A stretch of DNA of 24,834 bases from an uncultured Bacteroidales bacterium. Its GTDB lineage: Bacteria; Bacteroidota; Bacteroidia; Bacteroidales; Marinilabiliaceae. Position 1 is the first letter of the stretch; every line of letters begins with the position of its first letter. The notes under the pieces were generated by a model. It was not told where the DNA came from, ran no database searches, and was given only the letters and a program-made list of their open reading frames with translations. This document shows, piece after piece, positions 15,931 through 23,842 of the stretch. Location of the stretch: assembly GCA_934699135.1 (NCBI GenBank), contig CAKUVM010000026.1:1-24834 (forward strand), in the 5' to 3' direction. The position numbers were made by a program, and so were the translations under genes.

Positions 15931-15945
15931 CCCGCTGTCAGCGGG
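15931..15945 (+). terminator. Possible short hairpin after the ATPase gene
   Basis: CCCGCT-GTC-AGCGGG forms a 6-bp GC stem 28 bases past the stop. No U-run follows, so it may be only a weak terminator or a transcript-end stabiliser. Confidence 0.3.
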
Positions 15946-16016
15946 CTGCATCCGTGAACCTTTGTTCGCTCCAAACATACCTTTGAGCAACCGACCTCAC
16001 CTTGTTTAAGAGCTTC

Positions 16017-16048
16017 TTCGCAAATGCAATTATAAAGTTGTAACTTTG
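16017..16048 (+). promoter_or_regulatory. Promoter for the second polysaccharide block
   Basis: TAACTTTG (16041-16048) is an exact -7 box, with TTCG at 16017-16020 separated by 20 bases, close to the Bacteroidetes -33/-7 arrangement. The start site should fall near 16055, about 70 bases before the ATG at 16126. AAAGTTGTAACTTT spanning the -7 box is itself palindromic. Confidence 0.6.
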
Positions 16049-16056
16049 CGCTTGAA

Positions 16057-16080
16057 CCAAGCCTCGCTCGCAGGGCTTGG
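16057..16080 (+). promoter_or_regulatory. Leader hairpin just after the start site
   Basis: CCAAGCC (16057-16063) pairs with GGCTTGG (16074-16080) around a 10-base loop, at the predicted 5' end of the transcript. It is followed by the palindromic GGCTAGCC region. No U-tract follows, so it is more likely a stabilising or protein-binding leader structure than a terminator. Confidence 0.4.
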
Positions 16081-16125
16081 CTAGCCTATAGCCATACAGT
16101 CAGCAAACTAAAACATTCACTGGTA

Positions 16126-17070
16126 ATGCTTGTATACCTCAAAAGACTATACAGAGCCATGAAAGCCATCCGCCACAACTGGAAGGTGCGCCATGAGTTC
16201 AAAGGCGAGTTTTGCAAACTGACGCTCTATAAAGCATTGTCTGAGCTCAAACTCTCATTTCTGCTCAAATACCACAGGATGTTGCTGTCTTTCATCAGTA
16301 AGCACATCACGATGCCGGAGGCTGCCACCCTTCCACAGCCAGTCCCCACCGACAAGATGAGGGTATGGGTCATGTGGTGGCAAGGCGAGGAGAACATGCC
16401 GCCGCTTGTGAAAGCCACATTCGCCAGCATAAAGCACCATGCCGGCGGGCGAGAAGTATTCTTGATAACGCAAGACAACATATCGGAATGGGTTAAGCTC
16501 CCGCTCTGCATTTCATCCAAAATCACGCAGGGCAAGATAACGTACACAACACTCTCCGACTACATACGTTACTACCTCTTGTCGAACTACGGAGGCTTAT
16601 GGGTCGACAGCACAATGCTCATGGTGAAAGACATCCCGGGCAACGTCTGGACTGACAGTTTCTTCACAATAAAAAACGTAGCAAACATAAGTGATAACGT
16701 ATCACTCTCTCGGTGGAACGGTCAATTTCTCTCCAGCACGCAGGCGCACTTTCACATTTTCGAGACCATGCGCCTGCTGTGGGAGCAGTATTGGGAGAAA
16801 TTCGACGCCAACATCGACTATTTCATGACGGACTACCTGCTTGCCTTCGCCTACGAGAACGACAGCGAAGTCAGGGCGGCGATTGACAACGTCTCCCCAT
16901 CGAACGAAAAACTGTACGCCCTAGGATATGCCCTAAACAAGCCGTTTGACCGGAACGAGTGGGAGCGAATGAAAGAGGGACAGGACATGTTCAAACTGAG
17001 TTACAAGGTAAAGGACAAAGGCCGCGCGGACTCCTTCCTGGCAAAGTTGCTTGCCGGAGAACTGAGCTGA
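16126..17070 (+). CDS. Caps_synth-family glycosyltransferase
   Basis: 314 residues. It matches the capsular polysaccharide synthesis (GT32-like) family: RVWVMWWQGEENMPPLV (about 79-95) corresponds to the conserved W-x-x-W-x-G-x-x-x-x-P opening, TLSDYIRYYLLSNYGGLWVDST (142-163) contains the conserved 'sD..R...L...GG.W.D' block with the DxD-like metal site at D161. It should transfer a sugar, often Gal or Man, to the growing repeat unit in the cytoplasm. It begins the second polysaccharide block with its own promoter and leader hairpin. The N-terminal 60 residues are basic and amphipathic, suggesting membrane association. Donor and acceptor unknown. Confidence 0.87.
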   Translation: MLVYLKRLYRAMKAIRHNWKVRHEFKGEFCKLTLYKALSELKLSFLLKYHRMLLSFISKHITMPEAATLPQPVPTDKMRVWVMWWQGEENMPPLVKATFASIKHHAGGREVFLITQDNISEWVKLPLCISSKITQGKITYTTLSDYIRYYLLSNYGGLWVDSTMLMVKDIPGNVWTDSFFTIKNVANISDNVSLSRWNGQFLSSTQAHFHIFETMRLLWEQYWEKFDANIDYFMTDYLLAFAYENDSEVRAAIDNVSPSNEKLYALGYALNKPFDRNEWERMKEGQDMFKLSYKVKDKGRADSFLAKLLAGELS

Positions 17071-17091
17071 CCTCCGAGCGCAAATATTGGC

Positions 17092-17099
17092 TAACTTTG
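17092..17099 (+). promoter_or_regulatory. -7 box for the ATPase-nuclease pair
   Basis: TAACTTTG is an exact match 19 bases before the ATG at 17119, inside the 48-base gap after the Caps_synth gene. It sits in ATTGGCTAACTTT, also found before gldA on the other strand. No -33 element is clear. It suggests the pair can be transcribed independently of the glycan genes. Confidence 0.45.
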
Positions 17100-17118
17100 G
17101 TGAGAAAGCAACAACCAT

Positions 17119-18336
17119 ATGCCATCAATCAGAATCAGGAACATAGGCGCAATAGCAGACACCGGCGTTATAGACCTGACGCCGGTCATGCTCATTGTGG
17201 GACGGCAGTCATCAGGCAAAAGCACATTCTTGAAAGTCCTGTGTTTCTGCAGTTGGATAGAGAAACAAATCGTCACAAAGGGTAGTGAGGCGCATAAGTA
17301 CTACTCTCGTTACCACAAATTTTTCAAGGAACTAAAGTCTTTCTACCGTTTTGACGATGGGTTCTTTTGCGAAGAGTCTAGCATCTTCTACGAGGGGAAA
17401 CTCGCTACAATAGTACTGGACAGCCCCGAAGTAAATGTAAAGATCAAACGAAGGCCTCCATACAAACCAAAGGTTCAGAATAGCAAGATTTGCTTTATCC
17501 CGTCGGAGAGGACCCTGGCTTCCGTAATCCCCAATATAGACAGGGCTTACAGGTCTTCAAATCTTGACGTGATATTCAGTTATCTTCTAGAATATCAAGA
17601 GGCCAGAACTTCGTACAACTCCAAAGAGCCGCTCACTATGCCATTCGACAAGGGGATCTCCTATTTCTTTGACGAGCAGAAAGGCGAGGACAAGATTTAT
17701 TTGGAGGAACAGAAACGGGCAATGCCGGTATCTTTCGCTTCCAGTGGAATTCAATCCGCCATGCCATTGTCTATGCTCGTTGACTATGCGCTTAAACTTG
17801 TCGGAAGCGTTCCCAAGTCGAGTGTGAACGACATCACCAGCATGGTCGCAAAGATTGTCCTGAACGATGGCGAGCCTCTGACCGCAGACTCCGTAAAGGT
17901 TCTAAAAGACGAATACAAGTACAAGAGCGTACAGCTCTATCTTGAAGAGCCGGAAGAGAACCTGTTTCCACGGTCGCAATATGACTTGATTTGCTTCATC
18001 CTTAAGAAACTCCAAGAAGCCTCATCTGTTGAAGAATGTGAACCAAGCCGGATTGTGATGACGACACACAGTCCGTACATACTCACCACCCTGAACTTCC
18101 TGATGAAAGCTACAGAGGCGAATGATAAGCAAGAAGGCGGCCTGTCATCGGATGACGTCCCTATTTTACCCTCCGAGTGGTTCTCGGCGTTCAGAATGAC
18201 CGAGGCTGGAAGTATGGAGGATATTGTTGACCACGAGGACAATTTCATAAAGGGAGATTACCTGGATTCGTTGTCTGACTTCCTGTCTGACGAGTCCGCC
18301 AAACTTGACGACATCATCTATGGCACGACCGACTGA
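17119..18336 (+). CDS. OLD/RecF-like ABC-class AAA ATPase
   Basis: 405 residues. N-terminal MPSIRIRNIGAIADTGVIDL leads into Walker A GRQSSGKST (28-36), as in OLD, RecF and AbiLi-type ATPases. An ABC-like signature SSGIQS is at 208-213, Walker B YLEEPEENLFP at 274-284 (E276/E277), and the H-loop TTHSPYIL at 315-322. The order and spacing give one complete ABC-class ATPase with a compact middle insert (about 60-200) and no Toprim domain. It overlaps the next gene, so the two products likely work together. In Septu, AbiL, PARIS and similar antiphage systems an ATPase of this class senses infection and controls a nuclease partner. A role in defence is inference. Confidence 0.87.
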   Translation: MPSIRIRNIGAIADTGVIDLTPVMLIVGRQSSGKSTFLKVLCFCSWIEKQIVTKGSEAHKYYSRYHKFFKELKSFYRFDDGFFCEESSIFYEGKLATIVLDSPEVNVKIKRRPPYKPKVQNSKICFIPSERTLASVIPNIDRAYRSSNLDVIFSYLLEYQEARTSYNSKEPLTMPFDKGISYFFDEQKGEDKIYLEEQKRAMPVSFASSGIQSAMPLSMLVDYALKLVGSVPKSSVNDITSMVAKIVLNDGEPLTADSVKVLKDEYKYKSVQLYLEEPEENLFPRSQYDLICFILKKLQEASSVEECEPSRIVMTTHSPYILTTLNFLMKATEANDKQEGGLSSDDVPILPSEWFSAFRMTEAGSMEDIVDHEDNFIKGDYLDSLSDFLSDESAKLDDIIYGTTD

Positions 18337-18784
18337 CTTCCTCCGCGACTTCGCCCCGCTGAGGAACGAGAAGACATGTAGCCGGCTCACTCTCAAGGAG
18401 AGAGGTTGTGAATATAGGCTGGTGCTGCAGACTCCCGCATGGTGCTTGGCATACAACGTTGACGGTGGCATTATAACTGACACAGCTCTCGCAAAGTGCG
18501 ACAGAGCGGTCTACCTATGCAATAGCGATGGAGAGGCTGCGAAAAGCATTTTCGTAGAACTTAAAGGGAGGAATGTGGAACACGCCATTGAACAACTGGC
18601 AAGCACACTCGGACACCCCATCTTCAAGCAGAATAGCGCAACCAAGGTTTTTGCAAGGGCTGTCACAAACAGATGTCCGGCAAACGCAGGTAACGCAAGC
18701 GTAGAAAAAGCAAAAAAGAAATTTAGGCAGAGCTATAACTGCGAACTGAAGATTCTGAAATCAGGAAACCCTGATAAGCTTTAG
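18320..18784 (+). CDS. Small PD-(D/E)XK-like protein partnered with the ATPase
   Basis: 154 residues from the ATG at 18320, overlapping the ATPase stop by 17 bases; an in-frame TTG at 18305 is possible but less likely. I do not recognise a named family. The middle shows a restriction-endonuclease-like core: D61 (KCDRAVYLC), a turn, then strand SIFVELKGRN with E80-x-K82, followed by helix VEHAIEQLASTL with Q92. This D...ExK...Q order fits PD-(D/E)XK nucleases. The C-terminus (FARAVTN, then KAKKKFRQSYNCELKIL) would supply the closing strand and helix plus a basic DNA- or RNA-binding face. Gene overlap with an OLD/RecF-like ATPase suggests a toxin or effector under ATPase control. Activity is untested. 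Confidence 0.7.
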   Translation: MARPTDFLRDFAPLRNEKTCSRLTLKERGCEYRLVLQTPAWCLAYNVDGGIITDTALAKCDRAVYLCNSDGEAAKSIFVELKGRNVEHAIEQLASTLGHPIFKQNSATKVFARAVTNRCPANAGNASVEKAKKKFRQSYNCELKILKSGNPDKL

Positions 18785-18816
18785 CAAGCCGTCACCACAT
18801 ATAGTCCAAGCAAAAG

Positions 18817-19761
18817 ATGTTGAATTTCTCCATCATAATCCCGCATCATAACATTCCAAGACTACTGGAGCGATGCCTCGCCTCGATTCCGCAAAGGGAT
18901 GACTTGGAAGTCATTGTCGTTGACGACAACAGCGACCCAGAGATTGTTGACTTTGACAATTTCCCTGGCAAGGAGAGGGCGGACGTCACCATCCTCCACA
19001 ACGAGGGCAAGAAATGGGCTGGGACGGCACGAAACAGAGGCATAGAGGCAGCCTCGGGACGGTGGCTGATATTTGCCGACGCCGACGACTTTTTCAACTT
19101 CTGCCTGTCGGATATGCTTGACAAGTATGCGGAATCGGACGCCGACATCATATTCTTCAAAGCCAACAGCCTTGACTGGGAGATGTATTGCAGCTCGCAA
19201 AAGACGGAGCGGAGAGTGCGCCACATAAACAAATACTTCAAGAAATATCTGGCAGGTGACAAGATGGGAGAGACCTTGCTCCGATATGCCTGGGGAGAGC
19301 CGTGGGCTAAGATGTACCGGCGCGAGATTGTGGAAAGCCACGGCATCCGTTTTGACGAGACCCCAATCCATGAAGACACTATCTTCACTTACACGGCAGG
19401 CTATCATGCTCGAAAGGTTGCGGCCGACCCTCACTGCATATATTGCGTGACGTACAGGCCAGGCTCTCTGAGCACAACTGTAAGCGAAGAGAAGCTGTTG
19501 GCGCGGGTGGAGGTGTTCGCGAGGAAAGAGAGGTTTATGAGGGATAATACGGAATATACCCTCCTTGACAAAATAGACAGAAGCCATTATGAGGCTTGGA
19601 CGGAGCTAGTGCTAGGCAGGCATCCAAAGCGTGAGGCCGCAAAGGAAACGTTAAAGAGATATGGGCTGTGTCATTGTGGCACATACTTGTGGTTCATATA
19701 TTTTTCTGTGAAACTAGCCTGTAAGGCAACTCTGCGCATAATATGCAAAAGCAAGGCATAA
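18817..19761 (+). CDS. GT2 (GT-A) glycosyltransferase
   Basis: 314 residues. Opening NFSIIIPHHNIPRLLERCL, VIVVDDNS (33-39, nucleotide-binding D36/D37), WAGTARNRGIEAASGRWLIFADADDF (67-92) with the metal-binding DADD at 88-91. This is a standard GT2 transferase of capsule and O-antigen loci. The C-terminal about 25 residues are hydrophobic and basic, and may dock on the inner membrane. It follows the nuclease gene by 32 bases, and its last 19 bases overlap the Wzy-like gene, so the rest of the block is translated in a coupled fashion. Sugar specificity cannot be read. Confidence 0.88.
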   Translation: MLNFSIIIPHHNIPRLLERCLASIPQRDDLEVIVVDDNSDPEIVDFDNFPGKERADVTILHNEGKKWAGTARNRGIEAASGRWLIFADADDFFNFCLSDMLDKYAESDADIIFFKANSLDWEMYCSSQKTERRVRHINKYFKKYLAGDKMGETLLRYAWGEPWAKMYRREIVESHGIRFDETPIHEDTIFTYTAGYHARKVAADPHCIYCVTYRPGSLSTTVSEEKLLARVEVFARKERFMRDNTEYTLLDKIDRSHYEAWTELVLGRHPKREAAKETLKRYGLCHCGTYLWFIYFSVKLACKATLRIICKSKA

Positions 19762-20963
19762 ATGTTTTTTTTCTCCGCAGACCCGTTAAACTGAAGGAAG
19801 ATTGCGCACTCTGGGTGCTGGCTCTAATAATTTTCCTCAGCACTAATTCCGTGTATTTTCATTTACTGCCAACCATCATTGTCCATGCAATAAAGCTAAG
19901 CGCTTTACTTTTACCTTTGGTAATCAAGGCCTTACTTCATCGTCTTACAATAGAAGGGAAAAACACTATAGTAAAACTTTTAGCTCTGGGCTTCTTTGTG
20001 TTTCTGCTACTTCCAAAGGCAATGATTTCAGGAAATACTTTTGAATTCATTGGAATTTTTGCCCTACATACATTGCTTATGCTACTAAACATTGCTACTT
20101 TGAGGGAGCATGGCATTTTGGATTTATTCGATAAATACGAGAGAATAACAGTTACATTCGCAATAATATCGCTATTCTTTTGGTTCTTCGGCGAAATATG
20201 CCACGTCATACCGAATACAGGCTATGTGACTACAGAATGGTCCGGAACTGTAGCAAACTATTTTTTTCTGCATTTTGGCGCACAGTCTACCAGAAACTGC
20301 GGCGTGTTCGTTGAGGCTCCAATGTACAATCTCGCCTTATGCACCGCCATCTTCTTTGAATTGTTTGCAAAATCTCAAGTAAATAAATTCAGACTGTCCG
20401 TACTTATCATTACAAATCTAACAACACTCTCCACTACTGGCCAATTACTACTGATGGCGGCACTTGCGTTCCGATTCCTTGCTTTAAAAAAAAGAAAACT
20501 TTCTATTTTTAAACTGACAATATTTTCCCTTGTGGCAGTTGTTGTCGCTGGTGCAGCTATTTATGCATCTAAAGTGATTTTAGTGGAGAAGGCAGATGGA
20601 GCCTCGTTTGTCGTGCGAGCTCAATATATGCTTAAAGAGTTACACGCTTTTACCACATCTCCTATAGTAGGCCACGGATTTTATTCATTTTCCGCAGGTA
20701 CGAGCAACTCGATTTGCCTAATAATGGCAGAGGGGGGCATAATCCAGTTAATTATTTACACGTCATGTCTGGTCGTTTTACCAATCATAGTGTCTAAACG
20801 CTCTAAAGACCCAAGGAAAAAGTACTTTCACCTCTTCTTCTTCTTAGCGTTCTGCATAACCGTTTCTCCATATTTGCTTCTAACATATGCGATGATGGCT
20901 GTTTGCGCAAGCAGCCTTCTTGTTTCAGATAACTTTTATATAAAACAATATGCTGAAGATTAA
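19743..20963 (+). CDS. Wzy-like O-antigen/capsule polymerase
   Basis: 406 residues, strongly hydrophobic with roughly ten to eleven membrane segments. Family marks are the periplasmic-loop segment QSTRNCGVFVEAPMYN (about 179-194) and GHGFYSFSAGTSNSICLIMAEGG (about 317-339), matching the RN.G.F.E.P and GHG...SNS....EGG patterns of Wzy proteins in Bacteroidales. It would polymerise lipid-linked repeat units delivered by the flippase at 11528. The ATG at 19743 overlaps the previous gene by 19 bases; no other start lies before the first helix. A T8 run follows at about 19764. Clearly more AT-rich than its neighbours, as is usual for wzy. Confidence 0.82.
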   Translation: MQKQGINVFFLRRPVKLKEDCALWVLALIIFLSTNSVYFHLLPTIIVHAIKLSALLLPLVIKALLHRLTIEGKNTIVKLLALGFFVFLLLPKAMISGNTFEFIGIFALHTLLMLLNIATLREHGILDLFDKYERITVTFAIISLFFWFFGEICHVIPNTGYVTTEWSGTVANYFFLHFGAQSTRNCGVFVEAPMYNLALCTAIFFELFAKSQVNKFRLSVLIITNLTTLSTTGQLLLMAALAFRFLALKKRKLSIFKLTIFSLVAVVVAGAAIYASKVILVEKADGASFVVRAQYMLKELHAFTTSPIVGHGFYSFSAGTSNSICLIMAEGGIIQLIIYTSCLVVLPIIVSKRSKDPRKKYFHLFFFLAFCITVSPYLLLTYAMMAVCASSLLVSDNFYIKQYAED

Positions 20964-21855
20964 CATTGTCATCGTAACTTACAACAGGCTTAACCTGCTG
21001 AAAGAGGCCGTAAATGCTGCTGTAAACCAGACTTACAAGGCGCACAGGATATTCATTGTCGACAATTGCAGCACAGACGGCACTGCCGATTTCCTACGTA
21101 ACCTTGAGTATGACCAGATAACAGTAACGCGGACTCATAGAAACATTGGTGGAGCCGGCGGTTTTGCAGAGGGCGTGAGAATTTGCGAGCAGAGTGGAGA
21201 CTACGATTATCTCATGCTTATCGACGATGATGCGATACTAAACCTTAATTGCTTGGAAGCACTTGCATCGGCCATAAATAAGCACCCCAATGTTCCCGCA
21301 CTCTCAACTGTGGTAAGAACAAATGGAGAGATTGACACAGGGCATCGTCAACGCTTTGCACCACGACTCCTTGCCAGACTTTCAAACGTCCCTAGGGAGG
21401 AATATGAACATGACTACTTTATTTGTGATGTCGCTACATTTTGCGGAATCGCAATCAAAAATTCAATCATCAAGAGAATAGGATTGCCGGAAGCTGATTT
21501 TTTCATATGGAATGACGATGTTGAATACTCCATAAGAATTAACCAATTTGGCGGAATAATGAACGTCAACAACGCCTGCCTCAATCACAAAACCACTGCA
21601 GCCCCACCCAAAGAAACGCTCAGCTGGAAGAGCTACTACGGGTATAGAAACTTATTGGTTATCACAAGAAGACATATGACACCCATAGCCACGATGTACC
21701 AAATCGCAAGAATCACAGCATATGCTATTATGTTTTGGGCAAAGGGACATAAAGTCAACGGAAAAAATGCGTTATCTGTTTGCTTCACTGCCATTAAAGA
21801 CGGTTTGACAGACAATTTGGGCATAAACAACAAATTCATGCCAAAGTCGAAATGA
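20950..21855 (+). CDS. GT2 glycosyltransferase, GlfT2-like (second copy)
   Basis: 301 residues, same subfamily as the product of 13002-13910: INIVIVTYNRLNLLKEAV, IVDNCSTDGTADFL, NIGGAGGFAEG with GGAGGF at 67-72, DDD at 92-94, and DFFIWNDDVEYSIRI. It ends with CFTAIKDGLTDNLG, the normal C-terminus of this subfamily, which the first copy lacks in recognisable form. It overlaps the Wzy-like gene by 14 bases and the HAD gene by 4 bases. The two proteins differ widely outside the motifs, so they are probably different specificities rather than a recent duplication. Confidence 0.88.
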   Translation: MLKINIVIVTYNRLNLLKEAVNAAVNQTYKAHRIFIVDNCSTDGTADFLRNLEYDQITVTRTHRNIGGAGGFAEGVRICEQSGDYDYLMLIDDDAILNLNCLEALASAINKHPNVPALSTVVRTNGEIDTGHRQRFAPRLLARLSNVPREEYEHDYFICDVATFCGIAIKNSIIKRIGLPEADFFIWNDDVEYSIRINQFGGIMNVNNACLNHKTTAAPPKETLSWKSYYGYRNLLVITRRHMTPIATMYQIARITAYAIMFWAKGHKVNGKNALSVCFTAIKDGLTDNLGINNKFMPKSK

Positions 21856-22553
21856 TATTCCTCTGTTTCCAAAATGCGATAAAAGGGAAGAAAGTTGTCT
21901 CTTTTGACATATTCGACACTCTTATAGAGCGCAGCTGTTTGCTTCCTAGTGATGTTTTCTTTCTGTCAGCATACGCCAACTTTAACAATTTCCATAAAGC
22001 ATTGGACTTTGCACTGGCAAGAATTGACGCAGAAAATAGAGCAAGGCAAATGTCCGCATCAGGGGAGACGACACTTGATAAGATCTACGACAATATCGAT
22101 TGGTCAGACAAGTCTGAAGCTCTTAGAGTTAAAGAGAAAGAACTCTCTACTGAGCTGGAGGTGTGCAGGGGAAAACAAAGCGGCCTGAAAAAACTAAGCG
22201 CTGCACTTTCTGCCGGAAAAAGAGTGATTTTGACTTCCGACATGTATCTTCCCCTAAGCTTCGTGAAAGGGATTCTCGATAAGAATCATATTTCCGGATA
22301 TGAAAAGATATTCTTATCCTGCGTCTACGACAAAAGCAAAACTTCTAGTTTGTTGTTTGAGTGTATAAAAAGCGAACTGGGGGTAAAAGCCTCTGACATT
22401 ATCCATATGGGGGATAGCATAAAAGCAGATGTAATTGGAGCCCAAAAGGCAGGCATAGACTCTTTTATCTCATTTCGAAGCAATGCCATTAAAAGGCTTT
22501 TTTTCAGTAAGATAGGGACAAGCCTCGGATATACACTGAGGTTTAGGTATTAA
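21852..22553 (+). CDS. HAD-superfamily hydrolase, N-terminal half of a COG5610-like protein
   Basis: 233 residues with all HAD motifs: motif I SFDIFDTLI (D19, D22), motif II LTSDMYLP (T128/S129), motif III K163 area, and motif IV GDSIKADV (187-194). A helical cap lies between motifs I and II. In polysaccharide loci this HAD domain is commonly fused to a second domain containing FFLSRDG; here that domain is encoded by the next gene. It probably dephosphorylates a sugar or alditol phosphate, or assists a transferase. It overlaps the preceding glycosyltransferase by 4 bases (ATGA). Confidence 0.85.
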   Translation: MIFLCFQNAIKGKKVVSFDIFDTLIERSCLLPSDVFFLSAYANFNNFHKALDFALARIDAENRARQMSASGETTLDKIYDNIDWSDKSEALRVKEKELSTELEVCRGKQSGLKKLSAALSAGKRVILTSDMYLPLSFVKGILDKNHISGYEKIFLSCVYDKSKTSSLLFECIKSELGVKASDIIHMGDSIKADVIGAQKAGIDSFISFRSNAIKRLFFSKIGTSLGYTLRFRY

Positions 22554-22563
22554 ATGCGCAGTT

Positions 22564-23706
22564 ATGGACAACAAAAGAAAAGAAGAGTGCTACGAGTTCG
22601 GGTATAGCGTATTCGGGCCATTTTTGGCCAGTTATACAAACTGGCTGCACTCAAGAGTAAAAGAAATATGCCCTGAGAAAATATTCTTCTTCTCCCGCGA
22701 CGGTTTCCTAATGAAAGTTTGCTATGACATACTAGAGAAGAGGAAACCCAACCATATTCCAACAGAATACATAAATGTCTCACGTAAGAGTTTACGCACA
22801 CCACTTATCTGGACTAGACACACTTTCGAAGGCACACTAGATTTACTTTCCTGGCAGAGGTATATATCATACAGGGAAGTTGACTCATTTTGGAACATAC
22901 CCGATGAGAGAATGTCTGAACACGCTGACAAGCTTGACTGTTTTATACCTTATGGGAAGTTAAAGGACGACGAGTTTTTGAGGTCAGTATATGATGCGAA
23001 CAAGAATTACATCGAGGACATATCAAGAGAGCAATTCAATGCTCTGAAATTATATCTTTCCCAAAATGGAATGGAGGGAAACATTGTGATTGTAGACATC
23101 GGTTGGCACGGCTCAATGCAATACCTCCTTGAGCAGTTCCTCCTTCACAACGCAAAAGATGTCAATGTTCACGGGCTGTATGTTGGCATAGGGCAATCCA
23201 AGGGACTAAAAGGAAGCACAGACGGCTTTATTTATAGTTATGAGGAAGATCCCCGAAAGAGTTTGGTGTTGTGCTTTTTGGGGGGGTTAGAACGCTTGTT
23301 TCAGAGCTTCGAAGGGACAACAATTGGATATGAAATTGTAAACGGCATTGCATCTCCCATATTGGACAAATTCGAGTACAAACCCGGCGATGTCACGATA
23401 GAAGCAATAGAGACAATTCAAACAGCGGCAATAAACTACGTAAAGGAAGGGAAAGAAGAAAACGCTTCCGTACTACTAAAATTTGGGCAAAGCCCAACTC
23501 TGTCGCAACTTAAAATATTCAAGGACTTCTACACTATCGATGGTGGCATTAAATCCTACTTACTCCCGCAGAAAAGATTTTACCAATACAAATTTAGCGA
23601 GCTGATTCATGAACTGAGCAAGAGCAGTTGGAAGACAGGTTTCCTAAAAGAGATTTTCAAGCTGCCATTCCCCTATTATTACATATACAAGCTACTAAAA
23701 AAGTAG
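22564..23706 (+). CDS. COG5610-like C-terminal domain protein (SRDG family)
   Basis: 380 residues. N-terminal KIFFFSRDGFLMKVCYDIL (39-57, SRDG at 44-47) and YINVSRKSLRTP, later VIVDIGWHGSMQYLLEQFL (a nucleotide- or sugar-phosphate-binding-like strand-turn), are the marks of the domain that follows HAD in COG5610 proteins of capsule loci. The biochemical role is not established. The gene starts 10 bases after the HAD stop in a different frame. A G7 run (23280-23286) lies within codons for FLGGLER. Last gene of the locus, 13 bases before a strong terminator hairpin. Confidence 0.75.
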   Translation: MDNKRKEECYEFGYSVFGPFLASYTNWLHSRVKEICPEKIFFFSRDGFLMKVCYDILEKRKPNHIPTEYINVSRKSLRTPLIWTRHTFEGTLDLLSWQRYISYREVDSFWNIPDERMSEHADKLDCFIPYGKLKDDEFLRSVYDANKNYIEDISREQFNALKLYLSQNGMEGNIVIVDIGWHGSMQYLLEQFLLHNAKDVNVHGLYVGIGQSKGLKGSTDGFIYSYEEDPRKSLVLCFLGGLERLFQSFEGTTIGYEIVNGIASPILDKFEYKPGDVTIEAIETIQTAAINYVKEGKEENASVLLKFGQSPTLSQLKIFKDFYTIDGGIKSYLLPQKRFYQYKFSELIHELSKSSWKTGFLKEIFKLPFPYYYIYKLLKK

Positions 23707-23719
23707 CGTTTGGCTTACC

Positions 23720-23766
23720 TGTCATCGGACGGAAAGCAGGGCTTTGCCGTCCGATGACATCTTTTT
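23720..23766 (+). terminator. Strong rho-independent terminator closing the polysaccharide locus
   Basis: A perfect 13-bp stem (23720-23732 with 23747-23759) encloses a loop that can add a further AAAGC/GCTTT stem (23733-23737 with 23741-23745), followed by TCTTTTT. It lies 13 bases after the last gene and marks the end of the operon. Confidence 0.9.
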
Positions 23767-23842
23767 AGCCCAGCTCCCTACAAATCCGAACTCATTTTTA
23801 TAGGTTCTCCCAGTTGCTTTTAAGAAGCTGTTTTGAATTTAT

